64,000 bases of DNA from Nodularia sphaerocarpa UHCC 0038 (GCF_022376295.1 NZ_CP060140.1:3166356-3230355); one strand, 5' to 3'. Positions 51,566 to 60,237 are shown, numbered from the stretch's first letter. Made by a program: numbers and translations. Notes: generated by a model not told the origin, from the sequence alone.

Positions 51566-53023
51566 TCAAGAGGGTTCTGTATTTTCCTGACGTGCTTTCA
51601 GCTTCATCATAATTTCTGCGTGCATCTCACGAGTGATTGGGTAAAAATAGGTGAGAAATAAACCACAAATCAAGAAAATTGTTGGTAATGGACCAACAGC
51701 GATGCGAATGGCTGTTAGGGCAGATTCTGGTTGTATGGGTGTATCTTGTCCTGGTAGAGTTGCTTGGAAACCGGCGGCTTGCAAAGCGTTTCCGACTAAA
51801 AATATTCCTAAAGCTAGACCTAACTTTTGCAGCAAAACCATAAAACCATAGAAAATGCCTTCTCGCCGTTGTCCGGTGCGAAATTCATCTAAGTCAATCA
51901 CATCTGGAATCAGTGACCAAGGAACGAGATAAGCTGTGGACACGCCAACACCAGCCATGACAGCCATGAAATACATTAAACCGATTTGATTAGGCTGTAA
52001 AAAAAACAGTCCTCCTGCGGCGATAATCCATGAACTCATCCCCAGAAAATAAACGACTTTTTTCCCGATTTTCTTGCTCAAAGCACTCCAAACAAATAAC
52101 ATCAGCAAGGCTGTTCCTTGGACTGCAATCATGACTGTGGGGACATCTGAATCCTTCAAACCCATACAGTTGATGACAAAATAAGGAATAGTGGTGGCTG
52201 TGACTTGTACTCCTAACCAAGAAAAAAGATATATACCAATCACAAATAGAAAAGGTCGATTGCTAAAAACGATTTTTAGTTGTTCAAAGAAGGGTATAGA
52301 TGCAGGTTCTTCGCCTTGGGTACGTTTAGCTTCAAAAGCCAAGACGCGATCGCGCACTCCGAAAATACAGACATATATAGCTAAAACCGAAATTACCGCA
52401 CAAATTCCCGCTAAAACCAGATATTGTTGTTGGCGATCGCCAATTGTTGAAAAAATAATTTGCGCTAAAATCAACGATAAAATACTACCACTAATAGAAA
52501 AAGCGAAGCGAAAACTATTCAGAGTAGTACGTTCATCATAATCTTGAGTTAGTTCGGGAGTCATTGCCGTATAAGGCAAACTGACAACGGTGTAAACCAC
52601 CTGAGACATTAACCCAATTACGACATAATACCAAAACAAAGGCCAAATATTACCACTCTGGTTGGCACTAAAAGGCGGTACAATCCATTGCAAGAAAAAG
52701 ATGACCCCAAAAGGAATCGCCCCGTAAAACATCCAAGGTAAACGACGACCCCAGCGACGAGATTTCGTTCTATCTGACAACACCCCGATAATTGGATCGT
52801 TGATAGCATCCCAAACTTTACCAATCATTAAAATACTACCAGCTAAACCAGCCGGAATCCCAGCCACATTGGTAAAGAAAACCAGCAGAAAAAATATAGA
52901 AATATTGCCAGTAATCGCTGGTCCAAAATCTCCAGCCCCATAAGCTAGTTTGGTTTTCAAATCCAGTTTGGGACTTTCTGGATTAATTCGGGCATACTCA
53001 TCAACCGAATCGTTCATGCTCAT
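51566..53023 (-). CDS. GPH-family (melibiose-type) MFS sugar transporter
   Basis: A 485-residue transporter starting at ATG 53023 (MSMNDSVDEYARIN); a GTG further upstream at 53059 would overlap the promoter of the divergent gene. The GPH hallmarks are KLAYGAGDFGPAITGNISIF, DAINDPIIGVLSDRTKSRRW-GRRLPWM, and AYLVPWSLIPDVIDLDEFRT. About 12 membrane helices. It probably imports a sugar or glycoside with a cation; the substrate is unassigned. Confidence 0.87.
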   Translation of the reverse strand: MSMNDSVDEYARINPESPKLDLKTKLAYGAGDFGPAITGNISIFFLLVFFTNVAGIPAGLAGSILMIGKVWDAINDPIIGVLSDRTKSRRWGRRLPWMFYGAIPFGVIFFLQWIVPPFSANQSGNIWPLFWYYVVIGLMSQVVYTVVSLPYTAMTPELTQDYDERTTLNSFRFAFSISGSILSLILAQIIFSTIGDRQQQYLVLAGICAVISVLAIYVCIFGVRDRVLAFEAKRTQGEEPASIPFFEQLKIVFSNRPFLFVIGIYLFSWLGVQVTATTIPYFVINCMGLKDSDVPTVMIAVQGTALLMLFVWSALSKKIGKKVVYFLGMSSWIIAAGGLFFLQPNQIGLMYFMAVMAGVGVSTAYLVPWSLIPDVIDLDEFRTGQRREGIFYGFMVLLQKLGLALGIFLVGNALQAAGFQATLPGQDTPIQPESALTAIRIAVGPLPTIFLICGLFLTYFYPITREMHAEIMMKLKARQENTEPS

Positions 53024-53077
53024 ACTAAAATCAAAAGTTTGTAGTTGCTTCAGTATCACCTAAAAATCAGTTTATTT

Positions 53078-53596
53078 ATGCCAGACCTTTACGTTTCTTG
53101 GTCAGATTATCACCAAAAAATTGAACACCTAGCGGCTCAGATATATCAATCAGGCTGGGAGTTCAACCAGATTGTTTGTCTCGCAAGAGGAGGACTGCGA
53201 GTCGGAGATATCATTTCCCGGATATATCAGCAGCCTTTGGCAATTTTAGCAACATCTTCTTACAGTGGTTCTGGTAAGCAAGAAAGAGGCAATTTAACCT
53301 TGTCTCGCCATTTAACAATGACTTCAGAAAACTTAGGTTCCCACATTCTCCTCATTGATGACTTAGTAGACTCTGGAATCACCCTGGAGCAAACCATACC
53401 TTGGCTGAAGCAAAATAGTAATTTCGCCGTTACAGAAATTCGCACGGCGGTACTGTGGTATAAAGCCTGTTCTACCATCAAACCAGATTATTATGTCGAT
53501 TATCTCCCAGATAACCCCTGGATTCATCAACCCTTTGAACACTACGAAAACATGAACCCCGCCGAACTAATCGCTAAGGTAAGTCAACCTTGTTGA
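53078..53596 (+). CDS. Purine-type phosphoribosyltransferase
   Basis: A 172-residue type I phosphoribosyltransferase starting at ATG 53078 (MPDLYVSWSDYHQKIEHLAA). It shows IVCLARGGLRVGDIISR and the PRPP-binding loop HILLIDDLVDSGITLE, which has the two acidic residues expected before the loop. The C-terminal WYKACSTIKPDYYVDYLPDN resembles xanthine/hypoxanthine transferases. It likely salvages a purine base. It is divergent from the sugar transporter. Confidence 0.83.
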   Translation: MPDLYVSWSDYHQKIEHLAAQIYQSGWEFNQIVCLARGGLRVGDIISRIYQQPLAILATSSYSGSGKQERGNLTLSRHLTMTSENLGSHILLIDDLVDSGITLEQTIPWLKQNSNFAVTEIRTAVLWYKACSTIKPDYYVDYLPDNPWIHQPFEHYENMNPAELIAKVSQPC

Positions 53597-53624
53597 TGAG
53601 TGAAGAGTATTATGTCTCTTGACT

Positions 53625-53655
53625 GATAACTGATAACTGATAACTGATAACTGTT
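53625..53655. repeat. CTGATAA heptamer repeat after chrA
   Basis: Four perfect CTGATAA copies ending CTGTTAAAA at the chrA stop. An almost identical array lies at 55057-55088, at the stop of the next minus-strand gene. Confidence 0.85.
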
Positions 53656-54856
53656 AAAAAGCGCCAGCAATCAAGCCAATAATCGCACCTGCGGGGACTA
53701 ACTGCCATGTGGGACGTTTGAAGCGGATCAGCGCGACTAAAGCCAGAATGCCAATAATCGCGGCTAAAATAGAACGCCCCAGAGTATCTTGGATGATAGC
53801 AGTTTGTGCGAGGGGAATTGCCGCAGCTGCGATCGCACCCAAAACCGCAGGAGTAACGCCCTTCAAAAAGCTGCGAATCCAGGGGTTTTGACGAATGCGA
53901 ACTAAAAGCGGTGCAGCCCCCATAATAAATAGAAACGATGGCGTAAAAATGGCGACGCAAGAAATTAAAGCACCCATTGCACCAGCCACCTTATAACCGA
54001 CAAAAGCCGCAGTAATTACCACAGGTCCCGGAGTAAATTCACCAATAGCAACACCGTCCAGAAATTCGCTGCGAGTTAACCAATGAAATTGATTGACTAC
54101 TTCCGACTCCAGCAAGGGGAGAATAACTAGCCCACCGCCGAAGATAAAACTACCGACTTTTAAGAAGAAAAATATTAACGTTAAATAATACTCTTGAATC
54201 CGTTCTAGTCCCCAAAAGCTAGACAATGCTAATGTGTCAGTAGATACAGTCCCCAGGATTTTGGGTAGCACCTGCATCATGGGTAAGAGGGGAACTAACC
54301 AAGCACTGCTGCGATTTGAAGGACTGTAAAAAATTAACCCGACAATACCCGCTAAGACGAATTGTAATAGAATATTAACTTGAAATAGTAAAGTGACAAG
54401 TAGGACAGCTAAAGCTATAGCCACACCTTTGACATCAGTAATAGCTCGTTTTGCTAACTTCCAGCAAAACCCAAAGATGATTGCAATCACCACAGGTGTC
54501 ACCCCCAGAAACAAATTATCAATCTGCGGTATACCCTGAAAACGAAAATATGCCCAAGATAGAATCAGCACAATCAAAAAAGCAGGCAAGATAAAACAAA
54601 TACCTGCCACTAAAGCACCCAATTGTCCCGCCCGCACATATCCGGTATAAATTCCCATCTGCGTGGAAGCTGGCCCAGGTAACATCTCGCAAATTGCCAC
54701 TCCTTCTAAAAATTGTTCTTGGGTAAACCAGCCTCGCCGCACTACCGCTTCATCATTAATCATCGCAATGTGAGCTTGAGGACCACCAAAGCCAATTAAC
54801 CCAAGCTTGAGAAAAATTTGAGCAAGTTCTAGCAATCGAGCCGATAAACTAGGCAT
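53654..54856 (-). CDS. chrA: Chromate transporter, two-domain ChrA
   Basis: A 400-residue CHR-family protein with two homologous halves. The first has LGLIGFGGPQAHIAMINDEA and EMLPGPASTQMGIYTGYVRA; the second has KVGSFIFGGGLVILPLLESE and GEFTPGPVVITAAFVGYKVA. The GFGGP and PGP motifs mark both repeats. About ten membrane segments. Characterised members export chromate; in cyanobacteria a sulfate-related role is also possible. Confidence 0.9.
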   Translation of the reverse strand: MPSLSARLLELAQIFLKLGLIGFGGPQAHIAMINDEAVVRRGWFTQEQFLEGVAICEMLPGPASTQMGIYTGYVRAGQLGALVAGICFILPAFLIVLILSWAYFRFQGIPQIDNLFLGVTPVVIAIIFGFCWKLAKRAITDVKGVAIALAVLLVTLLFQVNILLQFVLAGIVGLIFYSPSNRSSAWLVPLLPMMQVLPKILGTVSTDTLALSSFWGLERIQEYYLTLIFFFLKVGSFIFGGGLVILPLLESEVVNQFHWLTRSEFLDGVAIGEFTPGPVVITAAFVGYKVAGAMGALISCVAIFTPSFLFIMGAAPLLVRIRQNPWIRSFLKGVTPAVLGAIAAAAIPLAQTAIIQDTLGRSILAAIIGILALVALIRFKRPTWQLVPAGAIIGLIAGAF

Positions 54857-54896
54857 AAAATTAACCGCCGATAAACTAAATCAGTGAACAGTGAAC

Positions 54897-54988
54897 CAAT
54901 ACCTTTCGGTTAAGGGATGTAGAGACGTTCCATGGAACGTCTCTACAAGGGTTTTCGGCTCACGAATTTGCTTAACCGAACAGTATTG
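54897..54988. mobile_element. 92-bp MITE-like element with nested palindrome
   Basis: Imperfect terminal repeats CAATACCTTTCGGTTAAG/CTTAACCGAACAGTATTG (matching except for two central bases) enclose a perfect 30-bp palindrome TGTAGAGACGTTCCA/TGGAACGTCTCTACA at 54918-54947. It is set in a CAGTGAA repeat array (54882-55000). It is non-coding. Confidence 0.6.
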
Positions 54989-55056
54989 AACAGTGAACAG
55001 TGAACAGTTATCACGCTGATTTAATCAGCGACTTCGACCCAATAATGCCGTTTGAC

Positions 55057-55088
55057 TGATAACTGATAACTGATAACTGATAACTGTT
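55057..55088. repeat. CTGATAA heptamer repeat after the AEC carrier gene
   Basis: Four CTGATAA copies followed by CTGTTAAAA, a near-duplicate of 53625-53655 and again placed exactly at the gene's stop codon. Confidence 0.85.
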
Positions 55089-56004
55089 AAAATAGCCAGA
55101 GCCAAAGGGGGAGAGTCACAAGTAAGATCATAGACCCAACCGCTAAAGAGGTTACAGCCAAGTCGCGGTCAAGATTAAAGGTTTCGGCAATTACCAATGT
55201 GGCAAATGCTGGAGGCATTGATATTTGTAGCACAATTACTAGGGCTGGTTCACCAGTTACGCCAAAAAGTGGTAATATTCCGCCGATAGCTAAAGGAACA
55301 ATTAACATTTTAATGATTAAGCTGATTCCCGCTTCTGGTAGTCTGTGCCAAGAATTAAGCTGGGAAAGTCGCATTCCAATTAATATTAAAGTTAAAGCAA
55401 TCACGCCCCAACCTAATTTTTCTAGGCTAGATTCCCAGATAGGGGGGAGCGTCACGGCTCGAAATAGCAAGCCAAAACCGAAACTCCATAGAGCCGGATT
55501 AATCACAATGGATTTGGTAATTTGCCCATAATTACCGACATTACCGCCAAAATAAGATGCTAAGACTATTCCGAAGCCATAAGCACCGAATAGTGATCCC
55601 AACATATCGTAGAATAAAGCCCAGGCAAAGTATTCTTGCCCGACTAAAGCTAGGGTGATGGGATAACCAAGATAACCTGTGTTACCCAGCATGGCGGCTA
55701 GGAGCAAACTACCTTGGGTTGATTTTTCGTGAATGCTTTTTGTAAAATAGGCTTGCCCTTTCATTCCCCACCAAGCCAAAAATGCCCCTAGTGCGATGGC
55801 TAAATAGGCGATCGCCGGAGCAATCCAAATCTGTCCTGACAAGTCGGCTCGGCGTAAAAAAGCGACAATGCTTATCGGTACTCCTACCCAAAATAACAAT
55901 TCACCCAGATGGGTAGGAACGGAGTCAGGTAGTTTGCGTCCCAGAATAAAGCCTACTAGGACTAATCCCACGAGTTTGACGTATAGTTCTAGGAGGTCAG
56001 CCAA
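55087..56004 (-). CDS. AEC-family (auxin efflux carrier-like) transporter
   Basis: A 305-residue membrane protein with about ten helices. It begins (TTG start) MADLLELYVKLVGLVLVGFI, with PDSVPTHLGELLFWVGVPIS, AMLGNTGYLGYPITLALVGQ and a C-terminal half ending TSLAVGSMILLVTLPLWLWL. The NTGYLGYP motif is diagnostic of the AEC family. Bacterial members move organic acids or unknown solutes. It is divergent from the carboxypeptidase gene at 56088. Confidence 0.82.
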   Translation of the reverse strand: MADLLELYVKLVGLVLVGFILGRKLPDSVPTHLGELLFWVGVPISIVAFLRRADLSGQIWIAPAIAYLAIALGAFLAWWGMKGQAYFTKSIHEKSTQGSLLLAAMLGNTGYLGYPITLALVGQEYFAWALFYDMLGSLFGAYGFGIVLASYFGGNVGNYGQITKSIVINPALWSFGFGLLFRAVTLPPIWESSLEKLGWGVIALTLILIGMRLSQLNSWHRLPEAGISLIIKMLIVPLAIGGILPLFGVTGEPALVIVLQISMPPAFATLVIAETFNLDRDLAVTSLAVGSMILLVTLPLWLWLF

Positions 56005-56087
56005 GATTGTGTCTAGGAATAGAAGATGTTTGTTTCTGTCCAGTCTACAATCTTTGAAGAATATTGCACAAAAGCAGGAGTTGATCC

Positions 56088-56906
56088 TTGAATAAAGCCC
56101 GGTTTTCTGGACAACCGCATAACTTATCAGGTGACTCTAGTGAAGAAGATATTCCCGTAGCTTTACGCGATAGCCCTGAAGCAGCACCTAAACGACTTTC
56201 GCCAACTCTAATTTTACTAATCACTGGAGTATCCGGGTTAATCGTCCTGGGTTTAATTAGTAGTTTTTGGTTCTTTGTCATCGCACCCAGAAACACAGTT
56301 GAGCCTCAAGCTGCATCTAATGGCACAACTACCACAGATACACAATCTAGTGATTCTGTCAATAGGCAAAATAATAATCTTGATGCGCTGTTGGGTCATT
56401 TGACATACCCAGAAGCGCTAGAGTCAGAACTATTACCAATTACGGCAGATGGGCGAATTAGACTGCGAAAAGTTGCCGCCGAAAGGTATAAGAACATGGC
56501 GCAAGCGGCGCGACGTGAAGGTGTAATATTAGTGGCAATTTCTGGTTTTCGCTCAGTTAAAGATCAGGAACAGTTATTTTTTGGGATTGGTGCTAGACGC
56601 AATCAAACCCCAGCCGAAAGAGCATCTGTCAGTGCGCCCCCTGGACACAGTGAACATCATACAGGCTACGCTGTGGATATAGGAGATGGCGCAGTCCCAG
56701 CAACTAATCTGCAAACCAACTTTGAAAATACCAAGGCTTTTCGGTGGTTAGAAGGAAATGCGGCGCGTTTTGGCTTTGAAATTTCCTTTCCTGAGAATAA
56801 TCCTCAAGGTGTGAGTTATGAACCTTGGCACTGGCGTTTTGTAGGCGATCGCCATAGCCTAGAATTATTTTACAAAGCCAGAAATTTAAACACCACACAA
56901 CCATGA
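56088..56906 (+). CDS. VanY-like D-alanyl-D-alanine carboxypeptidase (M15B)
   Basis: A 272-residue protein with a TTG start 7 bp after AGGAG. A cytoplasmic N-tail is followed by one membrane anchor (LILLITGVSGLIVLGLISSF, about 42-66), so the enzyme faces the periplasm. The peptidase domain has FRSVKDQEQLFFGIGARR, the zinc-site motif SEHHTGYAVDIGD (SxHxxGxAxD) and EPWHWRFVG with the last zinc His. It trims D-Ala from peptidoglycan stem peptides. Confidence 0.9.
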   Translation: MNKARFSGQPHNLSGDSSEEDIPVALRDSPEAAPKRLSPTLILLITGVSGLIVLGLISSFWFFVIAPRNTVEPQAASNGTTTTDTQSSDSVNRQNNNLDALLGHLTYPEALESELLPITADGRIRLRKVAAERYKNMAQAARREGVILVAISGFRSVKDQEQLFFGIGARRNQTPAERASVSAPPGHSEHHTGYAVDIGDGAVPATNLQTNFENTKAFRWLEGNAARFGFEISFPENNPQGVSYEPWHWRFVGDRHSLELFYKARNLNTTQP

Positions 56907-57143
56907 TCTAAATTACCCCTACAGTGGATATTTGCGTAATTCCTAGAGATATATAGCAAAAGTCAAAAGTCAAAAGTGAAAGACTTGCTTCGACTGGGTT
57001 TTAGACTTTTCCTATGTCCTAATCTCCTTAGCGGTTGCTATAGCAGAAATATCACAGCCTGTCTTTTAACCGAAATTTCCCACAAAATACAGCAACTTGC
57101 AAATAAATCAAGTCCACATCTTAATATTGTAACTCTTGTAGTC

Positions 57144-57271
57144 CGGGCAAAGATGCGCCCTGTAACGCCCTGTAACTCTTGTGGGGTGGGCATCTTGCCC
57201 GCCCTTATCTAAGTGGGCAAAGATGCGCCCTGTAACTCTTGTGGGGAGGGCAAAGATGCCCGCCCTTATCT
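57144..57271. repeat. Two-unit GGGCAAAGATGCGCCC/GTGGGGTGGGCATC repeat
   Basis: Two ~60-bp units, 57144-57211 and 57213-57271, each with GGGCAAAGATG, CTTGTGGGG and GCCCGCCCTTATCTA. Each can fold as a hairpin. They are related to 51356-51403. The rest of the 494-bp gap (56907-57400) shows no gene. Confidence 0.7.
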
Positions 57272-57400
57272 ACCTGACTCAGATCAAATGTGCTGTCATC
57301 TATTGAGAACCTGTTTACCTTTCTCTTGACAAAAAGTATCAATTTGCCTGAAGATTCTACACATCTGGCAGTGTATTACTGATTTGTGAAGAGGCATTAA

Positions 57401-58054
57401 ATGGGAATTAATAATCTGTTTTCGGCCGGCGGCGTGGTAATGTGGCCGCTATTCGGGTTTTCAGTCTTAGCAGTGGCGCTGATTATTGAACGTATCCGGT
57501 TTTGGGTGAGAATCAATAACCGTCAAAGCCGTGTAATTAGAGAAGTATTGAATCTTTATCGCCTAGATAACGTAGTTGGAGCAATGGATAAACTCCGAAA
57601 AAACGCAGATTTGCCCTTAGCGCGGATTTTTCTTTCTCCCCTGGAATTAGAAGAACCGAACCCCGAAGAATTTCGTTTAGCACTAGAAAGTGAAGCCCAA
57701 GCAGAAATCCCCTTACTCAAACGCTTTCAAAACATTTTTGAGACAATTATCGGTTTAGCACCATTATTAGGTCTACTGGGTACAGTCTTGGGATTAATTG
57801 CTTCCTTTGCTTCCCTAGATATAGGTGATGTCGGAGGTACAAAAACCACAGGTGTCACTGCTGGTATTAGTGAAGCTTTGGTTTCTACCGCCACAGGATT
57901 AGTAGTTGCTATATTTACACTTTTATTTGCCAACTCATTTCGGGGTTTATATGTCCGTCAAATAGCACTCATCCAAGAGTACGGGGGACAATTAGAGTTA
58001 CTTTACCGCCGACGCTACGAACGAGGAGAGAGAAATTATGCGCCTACCAGATGA
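57401..58054 (+). CDS. MotA/TolQ/ExbB proton channel protein
   Basis: A 217-residue ExbB-type protein. The first helix is VVMWPLFGFSVLAVALIIERI. The conserved TolQ/ExbB core is FETIIGLAPLLGLLGTVLGL, with GDVGGTKTTGVTAGISEALV and STATGLVVAIFTLLFANSF forming helices 2 and 3. It makes a proton-driven motor with the ExbD partner encoded next, overlapping by 17 bp. It powers TonB-type uptake or related envelope processes; no TonB gene is in the window. Confidence 0.88.
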   Translation: MGINNLFSAGGVVMWPLFGFSVLAVALIIERIRFWVRINNRQSRVIREVLNLYRLDNVVGAMDKLRKNADLPLARIFLSPLELEEPNPEEFRLALESEAQAEIPLLKRFQNIFETIIGLAPLLGLLGTVLGLIASFASLDIGDVGGTKTTGVTAGISEALVSTATGLVVAIFTLLFANSFRGLYVRQIALIQEYGGQLELLYRRRYERGERNYAPTR

Positions 58055-58442
58055 AGCCGATTTACCAGCACAGATCAACATCTTACCGATGATTGATGTC
58101 ATCTTTGCGATTTTAACCTTTTTTATCATGTCAACGCTGTTTTTAACTAGGTCTGAAGGTTTGCCCGTAAATTTACCTACGGCTAGCACCGCTACACAAC
58201 AGCAAATTCCCATGAAAATTACCGTAACGGTAGACGCAAAAGGAGTAATTAGCATCAATCGTCAACCCAGTCAAGTAGATTCATTAGTAGAGCAACTGCG
58301 GACTATCATGGGTTCTAACTCAGAAGCCTTAGTCATTATTAATGCTGATGAGAAAGTAGGTCATGGTCAGGTAGTGGCAATTATGGATCGAGTCCGTCAG
58401 GTAAAAGGGGCGAAGTTAGCCATTTCTACTCAAAAACCCTAA
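58038..58442 (+). CDS. ExbD/TolR biopolymer transport protein
   Basis: A 134-residue ExbD. Its single N-terminal helix carries the catalytic Asp: INILPMIDVIFAILTFFIMS. The periplasmic domain contains VNLPTASTATQQQ, TVTVDAKGVISINRQ and ALVIINADEKVGHGQVVAIM. It overlaps the exbB-like gene by 17 bp, so the pair is coupled. It is separated by 277 bp from the peptide array, and no functional link is demonstrated. Confidence 0.88.
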   Translation: MRLPDEADLPAQINILPMIDVIFAILTFFIMSTLFLTRSEGLPVNLPTASTATQQQIPMKITVTVDAKGVISINRQPSQVDSLVEQLRTIMGSNSEALVIINADEKVGHGQVVAIMDRVRQVKGAKLAISTQKP

Positions 58443-58719
58443 GCACCCCTCAGCCCAGTATTTTGCGTGATTTCCCTGGATCAAGAGACGTAGCACTGCT
58501 ATGTCTCTTCTAATTTTTCAGCCAAAGCTACTTGGCACTTTTTGCTCTTAATTGCCGAAAAGTGTCATGTCTTTATGTAGTTTCAAGTAATGCAGCTTGT
58601 TAAAAATATCTGTTGACTTATGGATATGAGGCGGTTATTATAGTAGCGAACCAAAAATTGATTAGTCATAATGACTACAAATTCTGGTGAGTAGTCCTAA
58701 ATATCAAGAGATCACAACC

Positions 58720-58980
58720 ATGTTGAACCCATTATTTACCGAAGTATCCTCAGAGCAACAAGAAATCGTAGCTGGTGGATTTACCTTCAACTTCGGTGCC
58801 ACTTCATTTTCTGGCAGCCAAGAAAACACCTCAACAAACACAACTTCTACCCCAGATGGTGGTAGCACCACAACCAGCACAACTGGAAACGTACAAGTTA
58901 TCACCTTTGGTCAAACTTTTAACGGATTCAACCTACCTACCAACTTCTTCGCGCCCCCTGTGGAAGAAGAAGTTATCTAA
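58720..58980 (+). CDS. Double-glycine leader secreted peptide 1
   Basis: An 86-residue precursor starting at ATG 58720; the in-frame GTG at 58687 is less likely. The leader MLNPLFTEVSSEQQEIVAGG (residues 1-20) ends in the GG site cut by C39 peptidases. The 66-residue core has no Cys or Lys: FTFNFGATSFSG, a Thr/Ser/Asn-rich centre with TPDGGSTTTSTTG, then FNGFNLPTNF and an acidic end PVEEEVI. The leader is shared with four more genes downstream, and the matching exporter is at 61157. No modifying enzyme is nearby. Confidence 0.85.
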   Translation: MLNPLFTEVSSEQQEIVAGGFTFNFGATSFSGSQENTSTNTTSTPDGGSTTTSTTGNVQVITFGQTFNGFNLPTNFFAPPVEEEVI

Positions 58981-59078
58981 TAGTTATCCGTCCCTGGGTT
59001 GATTGGCTACACAAACAACCAACTCAGTTAAAGTTTCTCACTGGCAATAATACTCCTCAATTTTCATAAATTACCATC

Positions 59079-59333
59079 ATGTTGAACCAATTGTTTACCG
59101 AAATCTCCTCAGAGCAACAAGAAACCGTAGTTGGTGGATTCACCATCAACTTCGGTGCCACTTCATTTACTGGCATCCAACAAGGCACCTCAACAACAAC
59201 CACCTCTCAGCCTGATGGTGGAAGCAGCACAGAAAGCACAACTGAAAACGTAGAAATTAATACAGACGGCTTCACCGCAAACGGATTCAATCTACCTGAA
59301 AACTTCAGTTTCGGATCTATTTTCGGTTTCTAA
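59079..59333 (+). CDS. Double-glycine leader secreted peptide 2
   Basis: An 84-residue paralogue of peptide 1. The leader is MLNQLFTEISSEQQETVVGG. The core begins FTINFGATSFTGIQQGTS, has the central QPDGGSSTESTTENV and the C-terminal motif NGFNLPENFSFGSIFGF. It has no cysteine, so lanthionine or disulfide chemistry is excluded. The Phe-Gly-rich end is shared with peptides 3 and 4. The gene lies 98 bp after peptide 1. Confidence 0.85.
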   Translation: MLNQLFTEISSEQQETVVGGFTINFGATSFTGIQQGTSTTTTSQPDGGSSTESTTENVEINTDGFTANGFNLPENFSFGSIFGF

Positions 59334-59361
59334 CCGCAAACAATATTCTGCGTTACAAGAA

Positions 59362-59613
59362 ATGAGAACATCAAATCAACTATTCATCGAAGTATCCTCA
59401 GAGCAACAAGAAAACGTTGCTGGTGGATTTACTGTTAACTTTGGTGAAACTGGTTTTACCGGTATTAACAGCATAACCATCACAACGACTGTCACCACCC
59501 CTGACGGTGGTAGCACCACAACTAGCGGAACTGACAACGTAACAGTTGAGACAGGTGGAATAGTATTTGCCGGATTGAATCTAACTGAGAATGAGTTTAG
59601 TTCTTTCTTCTAA
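59362..59613 (+). CDS. Double-glycine leader secreted peptide 3
   Basis: An 83-residue paralogue, 28 bp after peptide 2. The leader MRTSNQLFIEVSSEQQENVAGG is two residues longer. The core is FTVNFGETGFTGINSITI, a Thr/Val beta-like stretch TTTVTTPDGGSTTTSGTDNV, then FAGLNLTENEFSSFF. It has no Cys or Lys. It is followed by an imperfect hairpin at 59650-59687. Confidence 0.84.
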   Translation: MRTSNQLFIEVSSEQQENVAGGFTVNFGETGFTGINSITITTTVTTPDGGSTTTSGTDNVTVETGGIVFAGLNLTENEFSSFF

Positions 59614-59649
59614 CGGAGACTGAGTTTACTTCTTTCTTTGAGTGACCTC

Positions 59650-59687
59650 TCTTGAGTTGAGTAGTCTAAAATACTACTAACTTAAGT
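59650..59687 (+). terminator. Hairpin after peptide 3
   Basis: CTTGAGTTGAGTAGT pairs with ACTACTAACTTAAG across a short loop, followed by TAAATTTTATT. An equivalent hairpin plus TAAATTTTGTT follows peptide 4 (59998-60045). This suggests each array unit carries its own weak terminator or stabiliser. Confidence 0.5.
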
Positions 59688-59717
59688 AAATTTTATTAAC
59701 ACCAAGAGATAAAAACC

Positions 59718-59981
59718 ATGAGCAACCCATTGTTTAACGAACTATCCCCAAACCAACAAGAAAGCGTAGCTGGTGGATTCAGCTTGAACTTTAGTGCTAC
59801 TCTTTTCTCAGGACTACAAACAGGTACAGTAACTAATTCTGCCTCTAATCCAGGCGGTAGCACCGCAACTGGTGAAAATGCTTCCGTTGCAGTTGATACA
59901 GCAGGTAGCAATTTGAACGGACTAGACATACCAGCAGATTTCGATCTAGGAGCTCTGTTTGGTTCATTCTTCAATTTCTAA
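59718..59981 (+). CDS. Double-glycine leader secreted peptide 4
   Basis: An 87-residue paralogue. The leader MSNPLFNELSPNQQESVAGG is the closest here to classical GG leaders (ELSPxQxxxVxGG). The core is FSLNFSATLFSGLQTGTV, NPGGSTATGENASVAV, then LNGLDIPADFDLGALFGSFF. It is Cys-free. It is preceded by CACCAAGAGATAAAAACC, a 5' segment duplicated in front of the relic at 60065. Confidence 0.85.
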   Translation: MSNPLFNELSPNQQESVAGGFSLNFSATLFSGLQTGTVTNSASNPGGSTATGENASVAVDTAGSNLNGLDIPADFDLGALFGSFFNF

Positions 59982-59997
59982 ATAGCTGATGAATCGC

Positions 59998-60035
59998 ACC
60001 AGAGTTGATGGATAAAAACATCTACCAACTCTGGT
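59998..60035 (+). terminator. Hairpin after peptide 4
   Basis: Perfect 10-bp stem ACCAGAGTTG/CAACTCTGGT followed by TAAATTTTGTT. It is positioned 17 bp after the stop, like the hairpin after peptide 3. Confidence 0.5.
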
Positions 60036-60064
60036 AAATTTTGTTGTCACCAAGAGGTGAAACT

Positions 60065-60100
60065 ATTTCTCATCAATTGTTTACCAAAAAATTGGGTTGA
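60065..60100 (+). pseudogene. Decayed leader of a former peptide gene
   Basis: In frame, 60065-60100 reads ATT TCT CAT CAA TTG TTT ACC, encoding I-S-H-Q-L-F-T-K-K-L-G-stop. It aligns with peptide 2 (ATG TTG AAC CAA TTG TTT ACC), sharing CAATTGTTTACC, with the start codon ATG changed to ATT. The upstream 30 bp (GTAAATTTTGTTGTCACC onward) match the 5' region of peptide 4 at 59686-59717, proving a duplicated unit. Confidence 0.65.
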
Positions 60101-60237
60101 AAGCCTCCCCCTTCTAGGGAGACTTGATCTGATGTCAAATATAGCTCAGTATTACCTGAGTTTTCCTACAGGGCTACGTAAACCTAATAGGGAACAGGCT
60201 TTCTAGTAAAGATTCCTAATAACAAGAAATAAACACA

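Noticed and set aside
57401..58442. ExbB/ExbD pair as energiser of the peptide exporter
   Set aside because: ABC exporters with HlyD adaptors use ATP; there is a gap and no shared signal beyond proximity, so no link is claimed.
58687..58719. GTG start extending peptide 1 by 11 residues
   Set aside because: The ATG at 58720 aligns exactly with the starts of the other peptides, and the upstream segment corresponds to their untranslated CAAGAGAT region.
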